Source of the DNA: Merzomyia westermanni
Lineage: Eukaryota; Arthropoda; Insecta; Diptera; Tephritidae
NCBI GenBank assembly: GCA_949987695.1
Contig: OX465293.1
Coordinates: 85,001,386 to 85,065,385 of the forward strand
Length of the DNA stretch: 64,000 bases
Reading direction: 5' to 3'
This document shows positions 52,871 through 64,000 of the stretch, one piece after another (within the stretch, counting starts at the first letter, position 1; every line of letters starts with the position of its first letter). Both the position numbers and the translations under genes were made by a program. The notes beneath the pieces are model-generated. The model ran no database searches. It saw only the letters and a list, made by a program, of their open reading frames with translations, and was not told the DNA's origin.

Positions 52871-55399
52871 GATATACCAGTAAAACTATACATTTTTGGA
52901 AAGGGCATTGCTTTAGCTATCCAATGGTACAAAAACCATGAAAATCCGAGCAAAACTGTGGAAGTTATGACCATTTGAAGTTAACTTTTCTTTAAACTCG
53001 ATTTACTGCTAAACGGAGCGTCCTAGACCTACCAAACTTTGCATTTTTTAAAATTGAGATATACCAGTAAAACTATACATTTTTGGAAAGGGCACTGCTT
53101 TAGCTATCCAATGGTACATAAACCATGAAAATCCGAGCAAAACTGTGGAAGTTATGACCATTTGAAGTTAACTTTTCTTTAAACTCGATTTACTGCTAAA
53201 CGGAGCGTCCTAGACCTACCAAACTTTGCATTTTTTAAAATTGAGATATACCAGGAAAACTATACATTTTTGGAAAGGGCATTGCTTTAGCTATCCAATG
53301 GTACAAAAACCATGAAAATCCGAGCAAAACTGTGGAAGTTATGACCATTTGAAGTTAACTTTTCTTTAAACTCGATTTACTGCTAAGCGGAGCGTCCTAG
53401 ACCTACCAAACTTTGCATTTTTTAAAATTGAGATATACCAGTAAAACTATACATTTTTGGAAAGGGCATTGCTTTAGCTATCCAATGGTACATAAACCAT
53501 GAAAATCCGAGCAAAACTGTGGAAGTTATGACCATTTGAAGTTAACTTTTCTTTAAACTCGATTTACTGCTAAACGGAGCGTCCTAGACCTACCAAACTT
53601 TGCATTTTTTAAAATTGAGATATACCAGTAAAACTATACATTTTTGGAAAGGGCATTGCTTTAGCTATCCAATGGTACATAAACCATGAAAATCCGAGCA
53701 AAACTGTGGAAGTTATGACCATTTGAAGTTAACTTTTCTTTAAACTCGATTTACTGCTAAACGGAGCGTCCTAGACCTACCAAACTTTGCATTTTTTAAA
53801 ATTGAGATATACCAGTAAAACTATACATTTTTGGAAAGGGCATTGCTTTAGCTATCCAACGGTACATAAACCATGAAACTCCGAGCAAAACTGTGGAAGT
53901 TATGGCCATTTGAAGTTAACTTTTCTTTAAACTCGATTTACTGCTAAACGGAGCGTCCTAGACCTACCAAACTTTGCATTTTTTAAAATTGAGATATACC
54001 AGTAAAACTATACATTTTTGGAAAGGGCATTGCTTTAGCTATCCAATGGTACATAAACCATGAAAATCCGAGCAAAACTGTGGAAGTTATGACCATTTGA
54101 AGTTAACTTTTCTTTAAACTCGATTTACTGCTAAACGGAACGTCCTAGACCTACCAAACTTTGCATTTTTTAAAATTGAGATATACCAGGAAAACTATAC
54201 ATTTTTGGAAAGGGCATTGCTTTAGCTATCCAATGGTACAAAAACCATGTAAATCCGAGCAAAACTGTGGAAGTTATGACCATTTGAAGTTAACTTTTCT
54301 TTAAACTCGATTTACTGCTAAACGGAGCGTCCTAGACCTACCAAACTTTGCATTTTTTAAAATTGAGATATACCAGTAAAACTATACATTTTTGGAAAGG
54401 GCATTGCTTTAGCTATCCAATGGTACATAAACCATGAAAATCCGAGCAAAACTGTGGAAGTTATAGCCATTTGAAGTTAACTTTTCTTTAAACTCGATTT
54501 ACTGCTAAACGGAGCGTCCTAGACCTACCAAACTTTGCATTTTTTAAAATTGAGATATACCAGGAAAACTATACATTTTTGGAAAGGGCATTGCTTTAGC
54601 TATCCAATGGTACAAAAACCATGTAAATCCGAGCAAAACTGTGGAAGTTATGACCATTTGAAGTTAACTTTTCTTTAAACTCGATTTACTGCTAAACGGA
54701 GCGTCCTAGACCTACCAAACTTTGCATTTTTTAAAATTGAGATATACCAGTAAAACTATACATTTTTGGAAAGGGCATTGCTTTAGCTATCCAATGGTAC
54801 ATAAACCATGAAAATCCGAGCAAAACTGTGGAAGTTATAGCCATTTGAAGTTAACTTTTCTTTAAACTCGATTTACTGCTAAACGGAGCGTCCTAGACCT
54901 ACCAAACTTTGCATTTTTTAAAATTGAGATATACCAGTAAAACTATACATTTTTGGAAAGGGCATTGCTTTAGCTATCCAATGGTACATAAACCATGAAA
55001 ATCCGAGCAAAACTGTGGAAGTTATGACCATTTGAAGTTAACTTTTCTTTAAACTCGATTTACTGCTAAACGGAGCGTCCTAGACCTACCAAACTTTGCA
55101 TTTTTTAAAATTGAGATATACCAGTAAAACTATACATTTTTGGAAAGGGCATTGCTTTAGCTATCCAATGGTACATAAACCATGAAAATCCGAGCAAAAC
55201 TGTGGAAGTTATGACCATTTGAAGTTAACTTTTCTTTAAACTCGATTTACTGCTAAACGGAACGTCCTAGACCTACCAAACTTTGCATTTTTTAAAATTG
55301 AGATATACCAGTAAAACTATACATTTTTGGAAAGGGCATTGCTTTAGCTATCCAATGGTACATAAACCATGAAAATCCGAGCAAAACTGTGGAAGTTAT

Positions 55400-57100
55400 G
55401 ACCATTTGAAGGTAACTTTTCTTTAAACTCGATTTACTGCTAAACGGAACGTCCTAGACCTACCAAACTTTGCATTTTTTAAAATTGAGATATACCAGTA
55501 AAACTATACATTTTTGGAAAGGGCATTGCTTTAGCTATCCAATGGTACAAAAACCATGTAAATCCGAGCAAAACTGTGGAAGTTATGACCATTTGAAGTT
55601 AACTTTTCTTTAAACTCGATTTACTGCTAAACGGAGCGTCCTAGACCTACCAAACTTTGCATTTTTTAAAATTGAGATATACCAGTAAAACTATACATTT
55701 TTGGAAAGGGCATTGCTTTAGCTATCCAATGGTACATAAACCATGAAAATCCGAGCAAAACTGTGGAAGTTATGACCATTTGAAGGTAACTTTTCTTTAA
55801 ACTCGATTTACTGCTAAACGGAGCGTCCTAGACCTACCAAACTTTGCATTTTTTAAAATTGAGATATACCAGTAAAACTATACATTTTTGGAAAGGGCAT
55901 TGCTTTAGCTATCCAATGGTACATAAACCATGAAAATCCGAGCAAAACTGTGGAAGTTATGACCATTTGAAGTTAACTTTTCTTTAAACTCGATTTACTG
56001 CTAAACGGAACGTCCTAGACCTACCAAACTTTGCATTTTTTAAAATTGAGATATACCAGGAAAACTATACATTTTTGGAAAGGGCATTGCTTTAGCTATC
56101 CAATGGTACAAAAACCATGTAATTCCGAGCAAAACTGTGGAAGTTATGACCATTTGAAGTTAACTTTTCTTTAAACTCGATTTACTGCTAAACGGAGCGT
56201 CCTAGACCTTCCAAACTTTGCATTTTTTAAAATTGAGATATACCAGGAAAACTATACATTTTTGGAAAGGGCATTGCTTTAGCTATCCAATGGTACAAAA
56301 ACCATGAAAATCCGAGCAAAACTGTGGAAGTTATGACCATTTGAAGTTAACTTTTCTTTAAACTCGATTTACTGCTAAACGGAACGTCCTAGAGCTACCA
56401 AACTTTGCATTTTTTAAAATTGAGATATACCAGGAAAACTATACATTTTTGGAAAGGGCATTGCTTTAGCTATCCAATGGTACAAAAACCATGAAAATCC
56501 GAGCAAAACTGTGGAAGTTATGACCATTTGAAGTTAACTTTTCTTTAAACTCGATTTACTGCTAAACGGAGCGTCCTAGACCTACCAAACTTTGCATTTT
56601 TTAAAATTGAGATATACCAGGAAAACTATACATTTTTGGAAAGGGCATTGCTTTAGCTATCCAATGGTACAAAAACCATGAAAATCCGAGCAAAACTGTG
56701 GAAGTTATGACCATTTGAAGTTAACTTTTCTTTAAACTCGATTTACTGCTAAACGGAACGTCCTAGACCTACCAAACTTTGCATTTTTTAAAATTGAGAT
56801 ATACCAGGAAAACTATACATTTTTGGAAAGGGCATTGCTTTAGCTATCCAATGGTACAAAAACCATGAAAATCCGAGCAAAACTGTGGAAGTTATGACCA
56901 TTTGAAGTTAACTTTTCTTTAAACTCGATTTACTGCTAAACGGAGCGTCCTAGACCTACCAAACTTTGCATTTTTAAAAATTGAGATATACCAGTAAAAC
57001 TATACATTTTTGGAAAGGGCATTGCTTTAGCTATCCAACGGTACATAAACCATGAAACTCCGAGCAAAACTGTGGAAGTTATGGCCATTTGAAGTTAACT
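55400..57100 (-). repeat. Block copy 1 of a 2947-bp-offset duplication
   Basis: Five rare markers recur 2947 bp downstream. CATGTA is at 55555 and 58502, AAGGTAAC at 55783 and 58730, CATGTAATTCC at 56116 and 59063, the TAGAGCTACC variant near 56391 and 59338, and CAACG at 57036 and 59983. The offset equals 15 x 187 + 142, because one 45-bp-deleted monomer (58326) lies between them. Confidence 0.88.
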
Positions 57101-58325
57101 TTTCTTTAAACTCGATTTACTGCTAAACGGAGCGTCCTAGACCTACCAAACTTTGCATTTTTTAAAATTGAGATATACCAGGAAAACTATACATTTTTGG
57201 AAAGGGCATTGCTTTAGCTATCCAATGGTACAAAAACCATGAAAATCCGAGCAAAACTGTGGAAGTTATGACCATTTGAAGTTAACTTTTCTTTAAACTC
57301 GATTTACTGCTAAATGGAGCGTCCTAGACCTACCAAACTTTGCATTTTTTAAAATTGAGATATACCAGTAAAACTATACATTTTTGGAAAGGGCATTGCT
57401 TTAGCTATCCAACGGTACATAAACCATGAAACTCCGAGCAAAACTGTGGAAGTTATGACCATTTGAAGTTAACTTTTCTTTAAACTCGATTTACTGCTAA
57501 ACGGAACGTCCTAGACCTACCAAACTTTGCATGTTTTAAAATTGAGATATACCAGTAAAACTATACATTTTTGGAAAGGGCATTGCTTTAGCTATCCAAT
57601 GGTACAAAAACCATGAAAATCCGAGCAAAACTGTGGAAGTTATGACCATTTGAAGTTAACTTTTCTTTAAACTCGATTTACTGTTAAACGGAGAGTTTTA
57701 GACCTAACAAACTTTGCATTTTTTAAAATTGAGATATACCAGTAAAACTATACATTTTTGGAAAGGGCATTGCTTTAGCTATCCAATGGTACATAAACCA
57801 TGAAAATCCGAGCAAAACTATGGAAGTTATGACCATTTGAAGTTAACTTTTCTTTAAACTCGATTTACTGCTAAACGGAGCGTCCTAGACCTACCAAACT
57901 TTGCATTTTTTAAAATTGAGATATACCAGGAAAACTATACATTTTTGGAAAGGGCATTGCTTTAGCTATCCAATGGTACAAAAACCATGAAAATCCGAGC
58001 AAAACTCTGGAAGTTATGACCATTTGAAGTTAACTTTTCTTTAAACTCGATTTACTGCTAAATGGAGCGTCCTAGACCTACCAAACTTTGCATTTTTTAA
58101 AATTGAGATATACCAGTAAAACTATACATTTTTGGAAAGGGCATTGCTTTAGCTATCCAACGGTACATAAACCATGAAACTCCGAGCAAAACTGTGGAAG
58201 TTATGACCATTTGAAGTTAACTTTTCTTTAAACTCGATTTACTGCTAAACGGAGCGTCCTAGACCTACCAAACTTTGCATTTTTTAAAATTGAGATATAC
58301 CAGTAAAACTATACATTTTTGGAAA

Positions 58326-58335
58326 GGGCAAAACT
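58326..58335 (-). repeat. 45-bp deletion junction in S2, copy 3
   Basis: The GGGCA-AAACT junction is the same as in zone D, but here it is followed by TATGACC. It is 2760 bp before the next one (14 x 187 + 142). Confidence 0.95.
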
Positions 58336-58399
58336 GTGGAAGTTATGACCATTTGAAGTTAACTTTTCTTTAAACTCGATTTACTGCTAAACGGAACGT

Positions 58400-60050
58400 C
58401 CTAGACCTACCAAACTTTGCATTTTTTAAAATTGAGATATACCAGGAAAACTATACATTTTTGGAAAGGGCATTGCTTTAGCTATCCAATGGTACAAAAA
58501 CCATGTAAATCCGAGCAAAACTGTGGAAGTTATGACCATTTGAAGTTAACTTTTCTTTAAACTCGATTTACTGCTAAACGGAGCGTCCTAGACCTACCAA
58601 ACTTTGCATTTTTTAAAATTGAGATATACCAGTAAAACTATACATTTTTGGAAAGGGCATTGCTTTAGCTATCCAATGGTACATAAACCATGAAAATCCG
58701 AGCAAAACTGTGGAAGTTATGACCATTTGAAGGTAACTTTTCTTTAAACTCGATTTACTGCTAAACGGAGCGTCCTAGACCTACCAAACTTTGCATTTTT
58801 TAAAATTGAGATATACCAGTAAAACTATACATTTTTGGAAAGGGCATTGCTTTAGCTATCCAATGGTACATAAACCATGAAAATCCGAGCAAAACTGTGG
58901 AAGTTATGACCATTTGAAGTTAACTTTTCTTTAAACTCGATTTACTGCTAAACGGAACGTAATAGACCTACCAAACTTTGCATTTTTTAAAATTGAGATA
59001 TACCAGGAAAACTATACATTTTTGGAAAGGGCATTGCTTTAGCTATCCAATGGTACAAAAACCATGTAATTCCGAGCAAAACTGTGGAAGTTATGACCAT
59101 TTGAAGTTAACTTTTCTTTAAACTCGATTTACTGCTAAACGGAACGTAATAGACCTACCAAACTTTGCATTTTTTAAAATTGAGATATACCAGGAAAACT
59201 ATACATTTTTGGAAAGGGCATTGCTTTAGCTATCCAATGGTACAAAAACCATGAAAATCCGAGCAAAACTGTGGAAGTTATGACCATTTGAAGTTAACTT
59301 TTCTTTAAATTCGATTTACTGCTAAACGGAACGTCCTAGAGCTACCAAACTTTGCATTTTTTAAAATTGAGATATACCAGGAAAACTATACATTTTTGGA
59401 AAGGGCATTGCTTTAGCTATCCAATGGTACAAAAACCATGAAAATCCGAGCAAAACTGTGGAAGTTATGACCATTTGAAGTTAACTTTTCTTTAAACTCG
59501 ATTTACTGCTAAACGGAGCGTCCTAGACCTACCAAACTTTGCATTTTTTAAAATTGAGATATACCAGGAAAACTATACATTTTTGGAAAGGGCATTGCTT
59601 TAGCTATCCAATGGTACAAAAACCATGAAAATCCGAGCAAAACTGTGGAAGTTATGACCATTTGAAGTTAACTTTTCTTTAAACTCGATTTACTGCTAAA
59701 CGGAACGTCCTAGACCTACCAAACTTTGCATTTTTTAAAATTGAGATATACCAGGAAAACTATACATTTTTGGAAAGGGCATTGCTTTAGCTATCCAATG
59801 GTACAAAAACCATGAAAATCCGAGCAAAACTGTGGAAGTTATGACCATTTGAAGTTAACTTTTCTTTAAACTCGATTTACTGCTAAACGGAGCGTCCTAG
59901 ACCTACCAAACTTTGCATTTTTAAAAATTGAGATATACCAGTAAAACTATACATTTTTGGAAAGGGCATTGCTTTAGCTATCCAACGGTACATAAACCAT
60001 GAAACTCCGAGCAAAACTGTGGAAGTTATGGCCATTTGAAGTTAACTTTT
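58400..60050 (-). repeat. Block copy 2 of the 2947-bp-offset duplication
   Basis: This is the partner of 55400-57100. It differs by the ACGTAATAGACC variant in two monomers (near 58958 and 59145), which is absent from copy 1. That suggests a later local change that spread to its neighbour. Confidence 0.85.
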
Positions 60051-61085
60051 CTTTAAACTCGATTTACTGCTAAACGGAGAGTTTTAGACCTAACAAACTT
60101 TGCATTTTTTAAAATTGAGATATACCAGTAAAACTATACATTTTTGGAAAGGGCATTGCTTTAGCTATCCAATGGTACAAAAACCATGAAAATCCGAGCA
60201 AAACTGTGGAAGTTATGACCATTTGAAGTTAACTTTTCTTTAAACTCGATTTACTGTTAAACGGAGAGTTTTAGACCTAACAAACTTTGCATTTTTTAAA
60301 ATTGAGATATACCAGTAAAACTATACATTTTTGGAAAGGGCATTGCTTTAGCTATCCAATGGTTCATAAACCATGAAAATCCGAGCAAAACTATGGAAGT
60401 TATGACCATTTGAAGTTAACTTTTCTTTAAACTCGATTTACTGCTAAACGGAGCGTCCTAGACCTACCAAACTTTGCATTTTTTAAAATTGAGATATACC
60501 AGTAAAACTATACATTTTTGGAAAGGGCATTGCTTTAGCTATCCAATGGTACAAAAACCATGAAAATCCGAGCAAAACTGTGGAGGTTATGACCATTTGA
60601 AGTTAACTTTTCTTTAAACTCGATTTACTGTTAAACGGAGCGTCCTAGACCTACCAAACTTTGCATTTTTTAAAATTGAGATATACCAGTAAAACTATAC
60701 ATTTTTGGAAAGGGCATTGCTTTAGCTATCCAACGGTACATAAACCATGAAACTCCGAGCAAAACTGTGGAAGTTATGACCATTTGAAGTTAACTTTTCT
60801 TTAAACTCGATTTACTGCTAAACGGAGCGTCCTAGACCTACCAAACTTTGCATGTTTTAAAATTGAGATATACCAGTAAAACTATACATTTTTGGAAAGG
60901 GCATTGCTTTAGCTATCCAATGGTACAAAAACCATGAAAATCCGAGCAAAACTGTGGAAGTTATGACCATTTGAAGTTAACTTTTCTTTAAACTCGATTT
61001 ACTGCTAAACGGAGCGTCCTAGACCTACCAAACTTTGCATTTTTTAAAAGTGAGATATACCAGTAAAACTATACATTTTTGGAAA

Positions 61086-61095
61086 GGGCAAAACT
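61086..61095 (-). repeat. 45-bp deletion junction in S2, copy 4
   Basis: The GGGCA-AAACT junction recurs here. The preceding monomer has the private AAAAGTGAGATATACC, and the following one has GGAACGTCCTAGAGC. Confidence 0.95.
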
Positions 61096-63658
61096 GTGGA
61101 AGTTATGACCATTTGAAGTTAACTTTTCTTTAAACTCGATTTACTGCTAAACGGAACGTCCTAGAGCTACCAAACTTTGCATTTTTTAAAATTGAGATAT
61201 ACCAGGAAAACTATAAATTTTTGGAAAGGGCATTGCTTTAGCTATCCAATGGTACAAAAACCATGAAAATCCGAGCAAAACTGTGGAAGTTATGACCATT
61301 TGAAGTTAACTTTTCTTTAAACTCGATTTACTGCTAAATGGAGCGTCCTAGACCTACCAAACTTTGCATTTTTTAAAATTGAGATATACCAGGAAAACTA
61401 TACATTTTTGGAAAGGGTATTGCTTTAGCTATCCAATGGTACATAAACCATGAAACTCCGAGCAAAACTGTGGAAGTTATGACCATTTGAAGTTAACTTT
61501 TCTTTAAACTCGATTTACTGCTAAACGGAGCGTCCTAGACCTACCAAACTTTGCATGTTTTAAAATTGAGATATACCAGTAAAACTATACATTTTTGGAA
61601 AGGGCATTGCTTTAGCTATCCAATGGTACAAAAACCATGAAAATCCGAGCAAAACTGTGGAAGTTATGACCATTTGAAGTTAACTTTTCTTTAAACTCGA
61701 TTTACTGTTAAACGGAGAGTTTTAGACCTAACAAACTTTGCATTTTTTAAAATTGAGATATACCAGTAAAACTATACATTTTTGGAAAGGGCATTGCTTT
61801 AGCTATCCAATGGTACATAAACCATGAAAATCCGAGCAAAACTATGGAAGTTATGACCATTTGAAGTTAACTTTTCTTTAAACTCGATTTACTGCTAAAC
61901 GGAGCGTCTTAGACCTACCAAACTTTGCATTTTTTAAAATTGAGATATAGCAGTAAAACTATACATTTTTGGAAAGGGCATTGCTTTAGCTATCCAATGG
62001 TACATAAATCATGAAAATCTGAGCAAAACTATGGAAGTTATGACCATTTGAAGTTAACTTTTCTTTAAACTCGATTTACTGCTAAACGGAGCGTCCTAGA
62101 CCTACCAAACTTTGCATTTTTTAAAATTGAGATATACCAGTAAAACTATACATTTTTGGAAAGGGCATTGCTTTAGCTATCCAATGGTACAAAAACCATG
62201 AAAATCCGAGCAAAACTGTGGAGGTTATGACCATTTGAAGTTAACTTTTCTTTAAACTCGATTTACTGTTAAACGGAGCGTCCTAGACCTACCAAACTTT
62301 GCATTTTTTAAAATTGAGATATACCAGTAAAACTATACATTTTTGGAAAGGGCATTGCTTTAGCTATCCAACGGTACATAAACCATGAAACTCCGAGCAA
62401 AACTGTGGAAGTTATGACCATTTGAAGTTAACTTTTCTTTAAACTCGATTTACTGCTAAACGGAGCGTCCTAGACCTACCAAACTTTGCATGTTTTAAAA
62501 TTGAGATATACCAGTAAAACTATACATTTTTGGAAAGGGCATTGCTTTAGCTATCCAATGGTACAAAAACCATGAAAATCCGAGCAAAACTGTGGAAGTT
62601 ATGACCATTTGAAGTTAACTTTTCTTTAAACTCGATTTACTGTTAAACGGAGAGTTTTAGACCTAACAAACTTTGCATTTTTTAAAATTGAGATATACCA
62701 GTAAAACTATACATTTTTGGAAAGGGCATTGCTTTAGCTATCCAATGGTACATAAACCATGAAAATCCGAGCAAAACTATGGAAGTTATGACCATTTGAA
62801 GTTAACTTTTCTTTAAACTCGATTTACTGCTAAACGGAGCGTCTTAGACCTACCAAACTTTGCATTTTTTAAAATTGAGATATAGCAGTAAAACTATACA
62901 TTTTTGGAAAGGGCATTGCTTTAGCTATCCAATGGTACATAAACCATGAAAATCCGAGCAAAACTATGGAAGTTATGACCATTTGAAGTTAACTTTTCTT
63001 TAAACTCGATTTACTGCTAAACGGAGCGTCCTAGACCTACCAAACTTTGCATTTTTTAAAATTGAGATATACCAGTAAAACTATACATTTTTGGAAAGGG
63101 CATTGCTTTAGCTATCCAATGGTACAAAAACCATGAAAATCCGAGCAAAACTGTGGAGGTTATGACCATTTGAAGTTAACTTTTCTTTAAACTCGATTTA
63201 CTGTTAAACGGAGCGTCCTAGACCTACCAAACTTTGCATTTTTTAAAATTGAGATATACCAGTAAAACTATACATTTTTGGAAAGGGCATTGCTTTAGCT
63301 ATCCAACGGTACATAAACCATGAAACTCCGAGCAAAACTGTGGAAGTTATGACCATTTGAAGTTAACTTTTCTTTAAACTCGATTTACTGCTAAACGGAG
63401 CGTCCTAGACCTACCAAACTTTGCATGTTTTAAAATTGAGATATACCAGTAAAACTATACATTTTTGGAAAGGGCATTGCTTTAGCTATCCAATGGTACA
63501 AAAACCATGAAAATCCGAGCAAAACTGTGGAAGTTATGACCATTTGAAGTTAACTTTTCTTTAAACTCGATTTACTGCTAAACGGAGCGTCCTAGACCTA
63601 CCAAACTTTGCATTTTTTAAAATTGAGATATACCAGTAAAACTATACATTTTTGGAAA

Positions 63659-63668
63659 GGGCAAAACT
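63659..63668 (-). repeat. 45-bp deletion junction in S2, copy 5
   Basis: The GGGCA-AAACT junction lies exactly 2573 bp after copy 4 and is part of the same duplicated block. Confidence 0.95.
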
Positions 63669-64000
63669 GTGGAAGTTATGACCATTTGAAGTTAACTTTT
63701 CTTTAAACTCGATTTACTGCTAAACGGAACGTCCTAGACCTACCAAACTTTGCATTTTTTAAAATTGAGATATACCAGGAAAACTATACATTTTTGGAAA
63801 GGGTATTGCTTTAGCTATCCAATGGTACAAAAACCATGAAAATCCGAGCAAAACTGTGGAAGTTATGACCATTTGAAGTTAACTTTTCTTTAAACTCGAT
63901 TTACTGCTAAACGGAGCGTCCTAGACCTACCAAACTTTGCATTTTTTAAAATTGAGATATACCAGTAAAACTATACATTTTTGGAAAGGGCATTGCTTTA

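Larger units (their letters stand above)
2631..64000 (-). repeat. Satellite S2 array, 187-bp tandem monomer, about 328 copies
   Basis: The array is continuous and head-to-tail, phased on TATCCAATGG. The consensus from TATCC to CTTTAGC is 187 bp with 64 G or C (34%). It contains a perfect 10-bp palindrome, AAGTTAACTT, at consensus 61-70 (a HpaI site in nearly every copy), a TCGA at 81-84, several short A/T tracts, and TTTTGG-AAAGGGCATTG near its end. The length of 61,370 bp gives about 328 monomers. The minus strand is given because the orientation matching S1 is the reverse complement. Copies differ at a limited set of recurring positions, and these define the zones and block duplications listed separately. 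The array runs off the right edge. No other sequence interrupts it. Confidence 0.98.
49926..64000 (-). repeat. S2 zone E: CAAAAACC / CAGTAAAA / TATGACC monomers
   Basis: At the monomer starting at 49926 the array changes abruptly. GTACATAAATC becomes GTACAAAAACC or GTACATAAACC, TATGGCC becomes TATGACC, and CAGTAAAAC becomes common. CTGTGG and GGAAAGGGC/CTTTAGC predominate. Secondary markers include CCAACGG with AAACTCCG, GCATGTTTT, GGAACGTCC, CTGTTAAACGG with GAGTTTTAGACC, CATGTAAATCC and AAGGTAAC. Net indels are rare, and spacing stays on multiples of 187 apart from the 45-bp-deleted monomers. The zone continues past the window. Confidence 0.85.
60250..64000 (-). repeat. Nested 935-bp and 2573-bp repeats at the right end
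   Basis: A five-monomer (935-bp) period covers about 61460-63550. TATAG is at 61946 and 62881, AACGGAGAG at 61711 and 62646, TGTTTT at 61556, 62491 and 63426, and GAGGTT at 62221 and 63156. A longer relation of 2573 bp (13 x 187 + 142) links GAGGTT at 60583 and 63156 and the 45-bp deletion junctions at 61086 and 63659. GAGGTT to deletion junction is 503 bp in both copies. The 935-bp copies differ by only a couple of bases over most of their length, so this is one of the younger events in the window. Confidence 0.85.

Noticed and set aside
46635..63668. Reading the five GGGCA-AAACT junctions as five independent deletions
   Set aside because: They sit at exact block offsets (516, 2760, 2573 bp) with shared neighbouring variants, so most or all are copies of one event.
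2631..64000. CRISPR array, because of regular repeats
   Set aside because: The whole 187-bp unit is repeated with no unique spacers, the repeat is far too long, and no cas genes are present.
2631..64000. 24-codon frame starting ATGAAAATCCGAGC in S2 monomers
   Set aside because: It is very short, and the common TATGACC variant turns it into a 10-codon frame. There is no sign of selection or expression signals.
1..64000. tRNA, rRNA, transposon ends, telomere repeats or promoters hidden in the arrays
   Set aside because: No unit departs from the S1 or S2 consensus except by point changes, small indels and the two recurrent deletions. No cloverleaf, terminal repeats, telomeric motif or unique sequence was seen.

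Overview
This window is non-genic satellite DNA with no protein-coding or RNA gene that I can support. Apart from a 200-base run of N at 2431-2630, every base belongs to one of two AT-rich tandem arrays. Tens of kilobases of about 187-bp monomers, with layered block duplications, indicate the nuclear genome of a eukaryote, in centromeric, pericentromeric or other heterochromatin. I do not recognise either monomer from a named species, so I make no lineage call.

Layout. Positions 1-2430 hold satellite S1: 188-bp monomers, about 34% GC, 12 complete copies plus a 13th cut by the gap, with a loose three-monomer order. Positions 2631-64000 hold satellite S2: 187-bp consensus, about 34% GC, roughly 328 head-to-tail copies. 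S2 falls into zones by shared variants: A (2631-5802, mixed), B (5803-15338, many single-base indels), C (15339-28884, with GAGAGGG/CTCTAGC/GTGG variants), D (28885-49925, interleaved types, large block copies, then a HindIII-bearing dimer region), and E (49926-64000, with CAAAAACC/CAGTAAAA/TATGACC variants and a sharp left edge).

Two results are not obvious from the repeat arrays alone. First, S1 and S2 are diverged relatives lying in opposite orientations: the reverse complement of S2 aligns with S1 along the monomer, and a 72-bp stretch matches at 62 of 72 positions by hand alignment. The strand switch lies in or next to the N gap, so it is either a real inversion or a scaffolding orientation error. 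Second, S2 carries nested higher-order duplications at exact multiples of the monomer (374, 516, 748, 935, 1122, 1309, 1870, 2573, 2947, 3701, 3740, about 4830 and about 5615 bp). They were traced with rare variants and two recurrent shortened monomers (39-bp and 45-bp deletions).

Indels are concentrated in 2631 to about 15000 and in about 23640-26900, while the duplicate of the latter region elsewhere in the array is clean. Consensus or assembly error is a likely contributor. No gene system, mobile element, CRISPR array or promoter was found. The short open frames are by-products of the repeats.
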